DNA from: Occultella gossypii
Lineage (GTDB): Bacteria; Actinomycetota; Actinomycetes; Actinomycetales; Beutenbergiaceae
NCBI RefSeq assembly: GCF_019947135.1
Contig: NZ_JAGSHT010000005.1
Location: 270,328-334,327, forward strand
Direction of reading: 5' to 3'
DNA: 64,000 bases
This document shows positions 1 through 9,076 of the stretch, one piece after another. The first letter of the stretch is position 1. The number at the start of each line of letters is the position of its first letter. The notes beneath the pieces were generated by a model. It was not told where the DNA came from and made no database searches. It worked only from the letters and a program-made list of their open reading frames with translations. A program made the translations under genes and the position numbers.

Positions 1-1036
1 TCAGCCGCGGCAGGGTCCCGACCGAGTCGCCGGTGAGCTCGGTCAGCACGGCGCCGAGCGGTCCCGCGCCGGACGGGTCGATCAGGACCTGGCCGATCCG
101 CCACGCCGCGTCGTAGCCGGTGGTCCCGGCCGTCGGCCAGTCCGCCGGCAGCGTCTCGTCCGCCTCGAGGATCTTCTCCGCCACGGTCCACGCGCCGCCG
201 GTGCGCTCGTCCAGACGCCGGAAGTAGCCGCGCGGATCGGCGAGGCCGTCCGGGTGGTCGATGCGGAAGCCGTCCACGAGACCGGCGTCGAAGAGTTCGA
301 GGAGCAGGGCGTGCGTGGCATCGAACACCTCCGGGCGTTCCACCCGGACGGCCACCAGCGAGCCGACGTCGAAGAACCTGCGGTAGTTCAGCTCCTCGTC
401 CGCGACCCGCCAGTAGGCGAGCCGGTAGTGCTGGCGCTCCAGCAGTTCGGCGAGCGGCAGGTGCTCGGTGCCGGGCCGGATCGGGAACCGGTGCTCGAAG
501 TAGCACAGGACGGGTTCGTCTGCACTGATGCCGGACTCGGGCTCGTCCAGCCGGGACACCGTCAGCTCGCCGTCGGCCATCGCGGCGCCCAGCCGGCGCC
601 CGAGGACGGGCATCAGCACCTGCGCACCGTCGCCGAGATCCACGTCGAACCAGGACGCGTACGGGGACTCCGGCCCCTGCGCGAGCACCGACCAGAGCAC
701 CCTGTTCAGGCTGGCCGGCGTGGGCACCGCCATGTGGTTGGGCACCACGTCGACGATGACGCCGAGGTCATGGGCCCGGGCGGCCGCGACGAGCCGCTCG
801 AACGCCGGCCGGCCACCCATCACGTCGGACAGCCGGCCGTGGTCGATGACGTCGTAGCCGTGCGTGGACCCGGGTGCGGCGGCGAGCACGGGGGACAGGT
901 ACAGGTCGGTGACACCGAGGTCACTCAGGTAGCCCACCCTGGCGGCGGCGTCGTCGAACCCGAGATCCGGGCCGAGCTGCAGACGATAGGTCGAGATCGG
1001 GGTGCGGCGTGCGAATCCGTGCGTGCGGTCGGTCAC
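1..1036 (-). CDS. treY: Malto-oligosyltrehalose synthase, C-terminus cut by window edge
   Basis: Converts the reducing-end alpha-1,4 bond of malto-oligosaccharides into an alpha-1,1 trehalosyl end, the first step of the TreY/TreZ trehalose route (cytoplasm). The visible 345 codons start RTPISTYRLQL, then carry DVVPNHMA (conserved region I of GH13) and DGFRIDHPDGLADP with the catalytic Asp. Known family members are roughly 700-850 residues, so about half is present. The start GTG (1036-1034) shares GTGA with the glgX stop, so the two genes are translationally coupled. No treZ is visible; it probably lies beyond the left edge. The motif set is diagnostic. Confidence 0.93.
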   Translation of the reverse strand, partial: MTDRTHGFARRTPISTYRLQLGPDLGFDDAAARVGYLSDLGVTDLYLSPVLAAAPGSTHGYDVIDHGRLSDVMGGRPAFERLVAAARAHDLGVIVDVVPNHMAVPTPASLNRVLWSVLAQGPESPYASWFDVDLGDGAQVLMPVLGRRLGAAMADGELTVSRLDEPESGISADEPVLCYFEHRFPIRPGTEHLPLAELLERQHYRLAYWRVADEELNYRRFFDVGSLVAVRVERPEVFDATHALLLELFDAGLVDGFRIDHPDGLADPRGYFRRLDERTGGAWTVAEKILEADETLPADWPTAGTTGYDAAWRIGQVLIDPSGAGPLGAVLTELTGDSVGTLPRL

Positions 1037-3252
1037 TGCGTGCGGCCTCCGGGCGTCCGGCTCGTGGTGGTCGGGGGAGTCTCGGCGGCCGCGGGTGACG
1101 GCGCCGACAGGGCGCTCTCGGTCTCCGCCGCACTCTGGCGGGCGAGGATGACGATGCTGCGGGCCGTGACGGCGAGCTGCGCGCCGGGTTCGTACGCGGC
1201 CCCGAGTTCCTGCTCGGTGTCGGTACTGAGTACCGGGCTCCATGCGGCGCCGAAGTCGGCCTCCGGCAGACGGAACTCGATGTCGTCGGCGTCGGCGTTG
1301 ATGAGCAGGTACAGGGAGTCGTCGGTGACCCGTCGCCCGCGCACGTCCGGTTCCTCGATGGCCTCACCGTTGATGAATACGCCGACCGACCGGGCGAACG
1401 CGGTGTTCCAGGCGTCGGAGTCCATCGCGGTGCCGTTCGGTTCGAACCAGGCCAGATCGGGCAGCTCCGGCAGGCCGTTCGCCGGCGAGGTCGAGCCGTT
1501 GAAGAACCGGCGCCGGCGGATCACCGGGTGGTCGGCACGGAAGGAGATCAGGCGGCGGGTGAACGCCAGCAGCGCGTTCTGCTCCTCGTTCAGGTCCCAG
1601 TGCACCCAGGCCAGTTCGTTGTCCTGGGCGTAGGTGTTGTTGTTGCCGTCCTGGGTGCGGCCCATCTCATCGCCGTGGGCGATCATCGGCACCCCCTGGG
1701 ACAGCAGCAGGGTGGTCAGGAAGTTGCGCTGCTGGCGTGCCCGCAGCGCGTTCACCTCCGGGTCGTCCGTTGGGCCCTCGACGCCGCAGTTCCAGGACCG
1801 GTTGTGGCTCTCGCCGTCCTGGCCGTCCTCGCCGTTGGCGTCGTTGTGCTTGTCGTTGTAGGAGACCAGGTCCCGCAGGGTGAAGCCATCGTGGGCGGTG
1901 ACGAAGTTGATCGACGCGATCGGGGTGCGCCCGGTCTGCTCGTACAGGTCCGAGGATCCGGTGATCCGGCTCGCGAACTCGCCGAGGGTGGCCGGCTCGC
2001 CGCGCCAGAAGTCGCGCACGGTGTCCCGGTACTTGCCGTTCCACTCCGTCCACAGCGGTGGGAAGCCACCTACCTGGTACCCGCCGGAGCCGAGGTCCCA
2101 CGGCTCGGCGATCAGCTTGACCTGGGAGATCACCGGGTCCTGCTGGATGATGTCGAAGAACGAGGACAGCCGGTCGACCTCGTGGAACTGCCGGGCCAGG
2201 GTGGCCGCGAGGTCGAACCGGAACCCGTCCACGTGCATGTCGGTGATCCAGTACCGCAGCGAGTCCATGATCATCTGGAGCACGTGCGGGGATCGCATCA
2301 GCAGTGAGTTGCCGGTGCCGGTGGTGTCGAAGTAGTGCCGCTTGTCGTCGTCGACGAGCCGGTAGTAGGAGGCGTTGTCGATGCCGCGGAAGGACAGCGT
2401 CGGGCCGAGGTGGTTGCCCTCCGCGGTGTGGTTGTAGACCACGTCGAGGATGACCTCGATGCCCGCGGCGTGCATCGCCTTGACCAGGCTCTTGAACTCG
2501 AGCACCTGCTCGCCCCGGGTGCCGAACGCGGAGTAGCCGTTGTGCGGGGCGAAGTAGCCGATCGTGTTGTAGCCCCAGTAATTGCTCAGGCCCTTCTCCG
2601 TGAGCGGGGGGTCCTGGACGAACTGGTGCACCGGCATGAGCTCGATCGCGGTCACACCGAGGTCCACCAGGTGGGAGATCACCGACGGGTGCGCGAGCGC
2701 GGCGTAGGTACCGCGGATCTCGTCGGGCACGTCCGGGTGCAGCATCGTCATGCCCTTGACGTGCGCCTCGTAGATGACGCTGTCGTGGTACTCCCGATCC
2801 GGCGGCCGGTCGTGGCCCCAGTCGAAGAACGGATTCGTCACGACCGATGTCATCGTGTGCGGCAGCGAGTCGTCATCGTTGACGACGGTCTGGAAGTCAG
2901 GGTCGTCGAAGCGGTAGGCGAAGAGGGCCTCATCACCGTCGATCTGGCCGTCGATCGCCTTCGCGTAGGGGTCCAGCAGGAGCTTGTACGGGTTGCAACG
3001 ATGGCCACGGTCCGGGTCGTACGGGCCGTGCACCCGGTAGCCGTACCGCTGCCCGGGCTGGACCGTGGGCAGGTAGACATGCCACACGTACGCGTCGGTC
3101 TCGGTGACCTCGCAGCGGGTCTCGTTGCCGTCGTCGTCGATCAGGCACAGCTCGACCCGCTCCGCGACGGAGGAGTACAGCGCGAAGTTCGTTCCCGTGC
3201 CGTCGTAGGTGGCACCCAGCGGGTAGGGATGTCCGGGCCAGGTCTGTTGCAT
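1033..3252 (-). CDS. glgX: Glycogen debranching enzyme GlgX
   Basis: GH13 isoamylase-type enzyme that hydrolyses alpha-1,6 branches of limit dextrins from glycogen. It is 739 residues, a normal length. The N-terminal CBM48-like region begins QQTWPGHPYPLGATYDGTGTNFALYS. The GH13 barrel shows VYNHTAEG, DGFRFDLA (nucleophile Asp near residue 346), IAEPWD (acid/base Glu near 380) and TAHDGFT (Asp near 454). ATG 3252 was chosen because the reading frame upstream has no family similarity and CBM48 begins right after it; its ribosome site is weak. It ends in a 4-base overlap with treY, fitting a glycogen-to-trehalose operon in which debranched maltodextrins feed TreY. Confidence 0.95.
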   Translation of the reverse strand: MQQTWPGHPYPLGATYDGTGTNFALYSSVAERVELCLIDDDGNETRCEVTETDAYVWHVYLPTVQPGQRYGYRVHGPYDPDRGHRCNPYKLLLDPYAKAIDGQIDGDEALFAYRFDDPDFQTVVNDDDSLPHTMTSVVTNPFFDWGHDRPPDREYHDSVIYEAHVKGMTMLHPDVPDEIRGTYAALAHPSVISHLVDLGVTAIELMPVHQFVQDPPLTEKGLSNYWGYNTIGYFAPHNGYSAFGTRGEQVLEFKSLVKAMHAAGIEVILDVVYNHTAEGNHLGPTLSFRGIDNASYYRLVDDDKRHYFDTTGTGNSLLMRSPHVLQMIMDSLRYWITDMHVDGFRFDLAATLARQFHEVDRLSSFFDIIQQDPVISQVKLIAEPWDLGSGGYQVGGFPPLWTEWNGKYRDTVRDFWRGEPATLGEFASRITGSSDLYEQTGRTPIASINFVTAHDGFTLRDLVSYNDKHNDANGEDGQDGESHNRSWNCGVEGPTDDPEVNALRARQQRNFLTTLLLSQGVPMIAHGDEMGRTQDGNNNTYAQDNELAWVHWDLNEEQNALLAFTRRLISFRADHPVIRRRRFFNGSTSPANGLPELPDLAWFEPNGTAMDSDAWNTAFARSVGVFINGEAIEEPDVRGRRVTDDSLYLLINADADDIEFRLPEADFGAAWSPVLSTDTEQELGAAYEPGAQLAVTARSIVILARQSAAETESALSAPSPAAAETPPTTTSRTPGGRTQ

Positions 3253-3302
3253 ACGCCCAAGAGTGCCATCTCGGCCCGATCCGCGCGTGACGGCGGCTGC
3301 GC

Positions 3303-4889
3303 TCAGTCGACGTACACGTAGATGGTGTGCCAGCCGGTGGCGCCGTCGGGGATCACGCCCTCGACCGTCGAGGTCTGCACCCCGTCCGGGTCGTAGGCCC
3401 GGGAACGCAGCGTGTGCTGGCCGGGCTGGGCATCGGTCCAGGTCCAGGACCACTGCCGCCACGTGTCCACGGTCGCCTCGGCGGCGAGCGTGGCCTCCTC
3501 CCACGGGCCCTCGTCGACCTGGAGCTCCACCTTCGCGATGCCGCGGTGCTGTGCCCAGGCGGCCCCGCCGACGGCGACGTCCCCGGCGCTCACGTGGGCG
3601 CTCGGGCGTGGGACCGAGATACGGGATGCGGTCTTGATCGGCCCGCGCTCGGACCAGCCGCGGTCGGTCCAGTAGGCGGTCGCGTCCGCGAACCGGGTCA
3701 CCTCGAGCTCGACGACCCACTTCGTGGCCGAGACGTAGCCGTACAGTCCCGGCACCACCATCCGGACCGGGAACCCGTGCTCCGTGGGCAGCGGCTCCCC
3801 GTTCATCCCGACGGCGAAGATCGCGTCCCGGTCGTCGGTGAGCACCTCGATCGGGGTGGACGCGGTGAAGCCGTCGATGCTGCGGGAGAGCACCATGTCC
3901 GCCTCCGGCAGCGGCACCGCCTCCGCGAGGACCTCCCGGATCGGCAGCCCGAGCCAGAGCGCGTTGCCGATCAGGTCACCGCCCACCGGGTTCGACACGC
4001 ACGTGAGCGTCACGTGGGTCTCGATGAGGTCCCGGGCGAGGAGGTCGTCCAGGTTCAGCTCGACCTCGTTCTCGACGAGCCCGTGCACCCGGACCGTCCA
4101 CGCCGCGGGGTCCACGTCCGGCACGATCAGCGCGGTGTCGATCCGGTAGAAGTCGTCGTTCGGGGTGACGAACGGCTCGACGCCCTCGGTGGCGGAAGCC
4201 ACGCCGTCCGGCAGCGGCGGCGCGGGCACCGCCGGGGCCGGCAGCTGGAGCAGGTCGCGGGCCCTCGAGGCGGTGGACCTGGCCGCCGAGACGATCACAC
4301 CGGTGACCGCCGAGGCCACCGCGACCACGCCGACCACGGTCGCCGAGCGCATGAACGAGCGCCGGTCGGGCCCGCCGGCGTCCCGGGACGGTTCGTCGAG
4401 TTCGTCACCGGTGTCCTCGCGGGGACCGTTGAGCGTCTCCACCATCGCGCGCAGCGCGATGACCCCGGCACCCGCTCCGACGAGTGCCGGCAGCCAGGCG
4501 AGCATCCCGGTGCCGGCCCGGCCCATGGCGGCCACGCCACAGACCCCGGCGAGAACGACCACGGCGATGGCGGCCGCCGTCGGGCGTTTCACCGCGAGGA
4601 GGCCGATGCCGTAGGCGAGCGCCGCGGCCACCAATGCCATGCAGAGGAACAGCACCGCCTTGTCCGCGGTCCCGAAGGTGGAGGCCGCGAAGTCCTTGAG
4701 CCAGGTGGGGGTGGCGTCCACGACGGCGCCACCGAGGGCGATGAACGGGGAGGCGTCCGGGTCGATGATCGCGGCCACGAGATGACCGACGGTCAGGGTC
4801 AGCGCCGCAGCGAGCAGACCCGCGATCCCCGCGCTCCGACGTGCGGTGGCGGGGCCGGGTGGCGAGATCGTCGAGACGCCCATGTTCAC
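3303..4889 (-). CDS. Membrane-anchored sulfite oxidase-type molybdopterin oxidoreductase
   Basis: 528 residues. About four hydrophobic helices occupy residues 20-150, a fifth near 183-202 follows RRSFMRS, then comes an extracytoplasmic Oxidored_molyb domain. THVTLTCVSNPVGG holds Cys297, in the place of the Mo-ligating cysteine of sulfite oxidases. A C-terminal Mo-co dimerisation (Ig-like) domain follows, with GVAWAQHRGIAKVELQVD-like sequence near 3500. Substrate is not predictable; sulfite, methionine-sulfoxide or other small oxyanions are possible for the family. The start is GTG 4889 (GGAG 9 bases upstream) or ATG 4883, which would be leaderless behind TACCCT. It stands alone between glgX and the SNF2 gene, with no electron-transfer partner adjacent. 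Confidence 0.85.
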   Translation of the reverse strand: MNMGVSTISPPGPATARRSAGIAGLLAAALTLTVGHLVAAIIDPDASPFIALGGAVVDATPTWLKDFAASTFGTADKAVLFLCMALVAAALAYGIGLLAVKRPTAAAIAVVVLAGVCGVAAMGRAGTGMLAWLPALVGAGAGVIALRAMVETLNGPREDTGDELDEPSRDAGGPDRRSFMRSATVVGVVAVASAVTGVIVSAARSTASRARDLLQLPAPAVPAPPLPDGVASATEGVEPFVTPNDDFYRIDTALIVPDVDPAAWTVRVHGLVENEVELNLDDLLARDLIETHVTLTCVSNPVGGDLIGNALWLGLPIREVLAEAVPLPEADMVLSRSIDGFTASTPIEVLTDDRDAIFAVGMNGEPLPTEHGFPVRMVVPGLYGYVSATKWVVELEVTRFADATAYWTDRGWSERGPIKTASRISVPRPSAHVSAGDVAVGGAAWAQHRGIAKVELQVDEGPWEEATLAAEATVDTWRQWSWTWTDAQPGQHTLRSRAYDPDGVQTSTVEGVIPDGATGWHTIYVYVD

Positions 4890-4953
4890 GAGGGTACGCT
4901 CCGGCGCCCGCGCGCTGCGGGAGGTCTGATGGGCACCTCTGCCCGGCGGGCGG

Positions 4954-7101
4954 TCAGCCCTCGAGGGCCTGCAGCATCAGGTGCACGAGGGCGTCGAGCT
5001 GGACCGAGTCGCTGCTGACGATCTCCTCGTCGCTGCCGTCCAGGGCGCGAGCGGCCAGGCTCTGCTTGGCGTCGATGAGCTCGGCGATCTTGGTGTCGAT
5101 CGTGTGCGCGGCGAGGATCCGCCAGGCGGTGACCGGCTCCTCCTGACCGATCCGGTGCACCCGGTCGATCGCCTGGTCCTGCTCGGCGGCGGTCCAGGAG
5201 AGCTCGGCGAGGACCACGTTGGAGGAGGCGTGCAGGTTCAGGCCGACGCCGGCGGCGAGCAGCGAGCAGACCGCGACGGACACGTCGGCGTCCTTCTGGA
5301 ACGCGTCGATGGCGGCCTGGCGCTGCGTGGTGGTCTGGTCGCCACGGATCGACACCGTGCGCAGGCCCGCGTCGGCGAGCATCCGCTCGGCGGTGTTCAT
5401 GACGTCGATGTGCTTGGCGAAGAAGACGACCTTGCCGACCGAGTGCACCAGCTGCGCGGCGTAGTCCGCGGCGAGGGTGGCCTTGGCCTGCCCGATCTTG
5501 CGGACCATGGTGAACACGTTGTCGCCGTCAGCGGTCGGCGAGCTCGAGTCCAGTTCGGCCTGCGCCACCCGGCGCATGAGCTCCAGATCGGGCTCGTGGT
5601 TGTTCGGGATGCCGCCCTCGCGGGCCTCGAGCATGCGCAGGTAGCGGTTCACGAGGCGCTGGCCGAGCTCGTGCTCGGCGGCGCGGATCGAGCGGCCGAT
5701 CTCGCCGTCCAGCTCCACCGGAAGGTCCGCCACCCGCTTCGCGGGCAGGTCCTTCGCGACGGCGGCCTTGGTGCGGCGCACGATGCCCATGTCGATGACG
5801 GCGGCGCGGGCCTGGGGGTAGAAGCCGCGGTCCGCTGGGGTGAGGCCGGTGGCCTCGAGCCGGCGGGTCAGGCGCGGGGAGGGCTGCTGGCCGTCGGTCC
5901 AGCCGAGGAACTGCCAGATGGCGTTGAAGTCCTCGACGTCGTTGATCAACGGGGTCCCGGTGAGCGCCATCAGCAGGGGGTTGTGGGTGGGCTCGCGGTC
6001 GCGGATCCGCTTGGCGAGGGACAGCACGTGCTGGGACCGCTGCGAGGTGAGGTTCTTGATGAAGTGGGCCTCGTCGACGACCATCGAGCGGAACCCGAGG
6101 TTGGACAGCCAGGACAGGTGCCGGTCCAGGATCGCGTAGTTCACCACGAACACGTCCGCGAACGCGTCCATGTCCCGGCCGTCGCCGTGGATCACGGTGA
6201 CGCGGCGCTGCGGGGTCCACCGCTCCACCTCGCGGGACCAGTTGATCTTCACGACGTTAGGGACGACGGCCAGCATCGGGTAGGCGTCCGCCACCGAGGC
6301 CGCGATCACTGCCTGCGCGGTCTTGCCGAGCCCTGGCTCGTCGGCCAACAGGAAGGTGCGGTGGCCCCGGCGGACGCTCTCCAGCAGCTGGATCTGGTGG
6401 GGCATCAGTTCGAGCCCGGGTGGGGAGAACCGGTCGATCTTCGGGACCGGCGGCAGGTTCATACTGGCGGCGCCACCGCCGGCGCCCTGCTCGAAGGCTC
6501 GGTACAGGGGGTCGATCAGATCCCAGCCGGAGAGGTAGCCGACCGGCTCGGGGTCCGCGGGCCGGGACAGGTCCGGCTCGAGGAACGGGTTCGCGCGGAC
6601 CCGGGCGCGCACCGCGACGGGCACGACCTGCTTGGCGGCGAGCTGCTCGGGCACGACGTCTTCGCGGCGCTGGACCGGGGCCTTGATCTGGCGCTCCTCC
6701 TCGCTGAGCTCGGCGCCGGATTCGAGCAGCCAGTCCAGGCGCATCCGCTGGGTGGCGGCCGACGGCGTCCCGTTCGGTTCGAGCAGCGACAGCAGGGAGG
6801 TGTCCTGGGCGGCGGTGCGCGCGAGGATGGTGGCGACGCCGTCGAGGCGCTTCATCAGCTCGGTGCGGGTGCCGCCCGAGAGCGACTCGTCCGCCTTGAT
6901 GCGGGCCCGCTCGGAGCGCACCAGGAGCGCGATCACCTGGAACTTGGTGCGGTTCGTCGGCCCCACCTTGCCGTTGGCGGACTTCGCCTCCACCTCGCGC
7001 ACCCGGCGGGCGAGGATGGGAAGCAGGGGCGCTGGGTCGTTCTGGCGGGCAGAACGGGTCCCGTTGCGACCCGAGGTACGGCGGCGGCCGTTCGACGGCA
7101 T
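4954..7101 (-). CDS. SNF2/SWI2-family DEAH-box ATPase (orphan)
   Basis: 715-residue superfamily 2 double-stranded-DNA translocase. Residues 1-230 are a basic, family-poor N-terminus. The ATPase core has ADEPGLGKTAQA (Walker A, 253-264), VVPNVVKINW, VVDEAHFIKN (DEAH 343-346), ALTGTPLIND, and motif VI DRVHRIGQ near the C-terminus. ATG 7101 has AGGAGG six bases upstream, so an upstream ATG at 7197 is rejected. No nuclease, methylase, zinc finger or other partner is fused or adjacent, so its job (repair, remodelling of nucleoprotein, or defence) cannot be set from context. The neighbouring genes are unrelated and separated by 64 and 213 bases. Confidence 0.9.
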   Translation of the reverse strand: MPSNGRRRTSGRNGTRSARQNDPAPLLPILARRVREVEAKSANGKVGPTNRTKFQVIALLVRSERARIKADESLSGGTRTELMKRLDGVATILARTAAQDTSLLSLLEPNGTPSAATQRMRLDWLLESGAELSEEERQIKAPVQRREDVVPEQLAAKQVVPVAVRARVRANPFLEPDLSRPADPEPVGYLSGWDLIDPLYRAFEQGAGGGAASMNLPPVPKIDRFSPPGLELMPHQIQLLESVRRGHRTFLLADEPGLGKTAQAVIAASVADAYPMLAVVPNVVKINWSREVERWTPQRRVTVIHGDGRDMDAFADVFVVNYAILDRHLSWLSNLGFRSMVVDEAHFIKNLTSQRSQHVLSLAKRIRDREPTHNPLLMALTGTPLINDVEDFNAIWQFLGWTDGQQPSPRLTRRLEATGLTPADRGFYPQARAAVIDMGIVRRTKAAVAKDLPAKRVADLPVELDGEIGRSIRAAEHELGQRLVNRYLRMLEAREGGIPNNHEPDLELMRRVAQAELDSSSPTADGDNVFTMVRKIGQAKATLAADYAAQLVHSVGKVVFFAKHIDVMNTAERMLADAGLRTVSIRGDQTTTQRQAAIDAFQKDADVSVAVCSLLAAGVGLNLHASSNVVLAELSWTAAEQDQAIDRVHRIGQEEPVTAWRILAAHTIDTKIAELIDAKQSLAARALDGSDEEIVSSDSVQLDALVHLMLQALEG

Positions 7102-7314
7102 GATCCTCCTGGAAAGGTCGAGGACCGGACCATGGGTCCGAACTCTCGAGAGGCGTGGCGTCCCGGATGCGGCGACGGACAGGAGAGCCGACGTCATAAT
7201 CGACGGTCGGGCCGACCCGCGTGGGGACCTGCGCTACACGCGATGCTACGGGAAAACGGCCTTTCCGTGCACGCCCACGCCGCATCCCGGAGTGTGGCCC
7301 CCCTCACACCCGGT

Positions 7315-9048
7315 TCAGAGCGCGAGGTGGGTGTGCACCTGGGCGACCGCGGAGGCGCCCTCACCGCTGGCCGCGGCGACCCGCTTCATCGACCCGTCGC
7401 GCACGTCTCCGGCGGCGAAGATCCCCGGCACCGTGGTCTCCAGCGGGGCGGGTGGGAGCCCGTCGCTCCAGTGCTCGCTGGGCACGTCACGACCGGTCAG
7501 GACGAAGCCCCTGGCGTCGCGGACGACCTCCGGCGGCAGCCAGCCGCACCCGGGGTCGGCGCCGAGCAGCAGGAACAGCCCATCCGCGGACACCCGCTCG
7601 GGCTCGGCGCCGCCGCTGCCGCCGCTGCCGTCGATGCCGATGCCCGCGAGGGTGAGCCACTCCAGATACCCGGAACCGCCGCCGTCGACCACGCGGGACC
7701 CGGTCCGCACCGTGATCCGCCGGTGGGTCCCGATCTCGTTGATCAGGTAGGCGGACATGGTCGCGGCCAGCCCGTCGCGGCGCACCACGATGGTGACGCT
7801 GCGGGCGAACCTGGCCAGGTGCAGCGCGGCCTGCCCCGCGGAGTTGCCGCCGCCCACCACGAAGACGTCCTTGCCCGCCATGTCCCGGGCCACGCTCGAG
7901 GCGGCGCCGTAGTACACGCCGCGGCCGATGAGCGACTCGATGTCGGGCACGCCGAGGCGGCGGTAGCTGACCCCGCACGCGATCAGGACCGTCCTGGCGC
8001 GCAGCTCACCGTCCTCGTGCTCCACGATGTGCGGCTGGCCGGGCGCCGCGGCGGGGCGCAGGCCGACGACGTTGCGGCCGGTGAAGATCCTGGCCCCGAA
8101 CCGGGTGGCCTGCACCCGGGCGCGCAGCGCGAGCCGCATCCCGGAGATACCGCGGGGGAACCCCAGATAGTTGCGGATCATCGAGCTCGTACCGGCCTGT
8201 CCACCGACGGCGTCAGCCTCCAGGACCACCGTGCTCAGCGCCTCGGACGCCCCGTAGACGGCGGCCGCGAGCCCGGCCGGGCCGGCGCCGACGACGAGGA
8301 GGTCCGCGATGTGATCGGGGCCGAGGTCGTCCGGGGTGCCGTAGAACGCGCTGGCCACCGATCGTTGGGTCGCCCCGGCCAGTGGTGGGCGGCCGAGGCT
8401 CGCCACGATGGGCAGCGCCGCGTCCGGACCCACCGCCGCGCTCAGGCGGCGGCCGACCTCGCTGTCCGGGGTGAACCGGGCGTACGCCAGACCCATCCGG
8501 TCGAGGAAGTCGCGGATGCCAGGGACCTCGACCTGGTGACCGTCGTCCACGATGGAGACCTGGGTGACCTCCGGTGCCCGGGAGGACCAGGCCCAGTCCG
8601 AGAGGAAGTCCGAGATGGCGCTGTGGAACTCCTCGTCGCGCGGTCCCTGCGGGATCATCAGGTAGCTGTCGATACGCCCCTGCGCCAGGGCGGCACGCAG
8701 CCCGGCCAGCCCTGTGAAGAACGCCGCCGGCGCGGCCAGGATGATCCGGCGGCTGCGCGGGGTCTTGAGCCGGAGTGCGTCCATCAGCATCAGCGCGTCG
8801 CCGCTGACGCCGTGGTCCACGCCCACCAGGGCGACGTCCCGGCCACTGGTGACGAGCTGGACGAGCATCGCCTTGGCTGCCGGGCCCTCGACGACCGTGC
8901 GCACGTCGTAGTCGCGCGCGTACCGGCTGGTGAACTCGGACTCGAGGGCGGCACGCCGGTCGGCGATGGTGACGACGACGATGACGGGCAGCTCGGCCGG
9001 ATGGTCCGGCACGGGGGGTGCAGTGGGCAGCGTGGGTGGAGTGGTCAC
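7315..9048 (-). CDS. Receiver-like/thioredoxin-reductase-like flavoprotein lacking the redox CxxC
   Basis: 577 residues from GTG 9048. Residues 20-155 resemble a response-regulator receiver (IVVVTIADRRA; ALVGVDHGVSG; RIILAAPAAF). Residues 160-240 look like a thioredoxin-fold segment. From 248 on is a TrxB-type flavoprotein: FAD motif GAGPAG (254-259), NAD(P)H motif GGGNSAGQAA (399-408) and the second FAD motif VPGIFAAGDVRDG. Where TrxB carries CATC, just before the NAD(P)H motif, this protein has GAAS (381-384), so it cannot reduce thioredoxin by the usual disulfide relay. It matches a known actinobacterial fused architecture of unclear substrate. The start is tentative, since GGAGG lies 15 bases upstream. 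Confidence 0.85.
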   Translation of the reverse strand: MTTPPTLPTAPPVPDHPAELPVIVVVTIADRRAALESEFTSRYARDYDVRTVVEGPAAKAMLVQLVTSGRDVALVGVDHGVSGDALMLMDALRLKTPRSRRIILAAPAAFFTGLAGLRAALAQGRIDSYLMIPQGPRDEEFHSAISDFLSDWAWSSRAPEVTQVSIVDDGHQVEVPGIRDFLDRMGLAYARFTPDSEVGRRLSAAVGPDAALPIVASLGRPPLAGATQRSVASAFYGTPDDLGPDHIADLLVVGAGPAGLAAAVYGASEALSTVVLEADAVGGQAGTSSMIRNYLGFPRGISGMRLALRARVQATRFGARIFTGRNVVGLRPAAAPGQPHIVEHEDGELRARTVLIACGVSYRRLGVPDIESLIGRGVYYGAASSVARDMAGKDVFVVGGGNSAGQAALHLARFARSVTIVVRRDGLAATMSAYLINEIGTHRRITVRTGSRVVDGGGSGYLEWLTLAGIGIDGSGGSGGAEPERVSADGLFLLLGADPGCGWLPPEVVRDARGFVLTGRDVPSEHWSDGLPPAPLETTVPGIFAAGDVRDGSMKRVAAASGEGASAVAQVHTHLAL

Positions 9049-9076
9049 GGGTGCGAAGGTACGCCTCCTCGACGCG

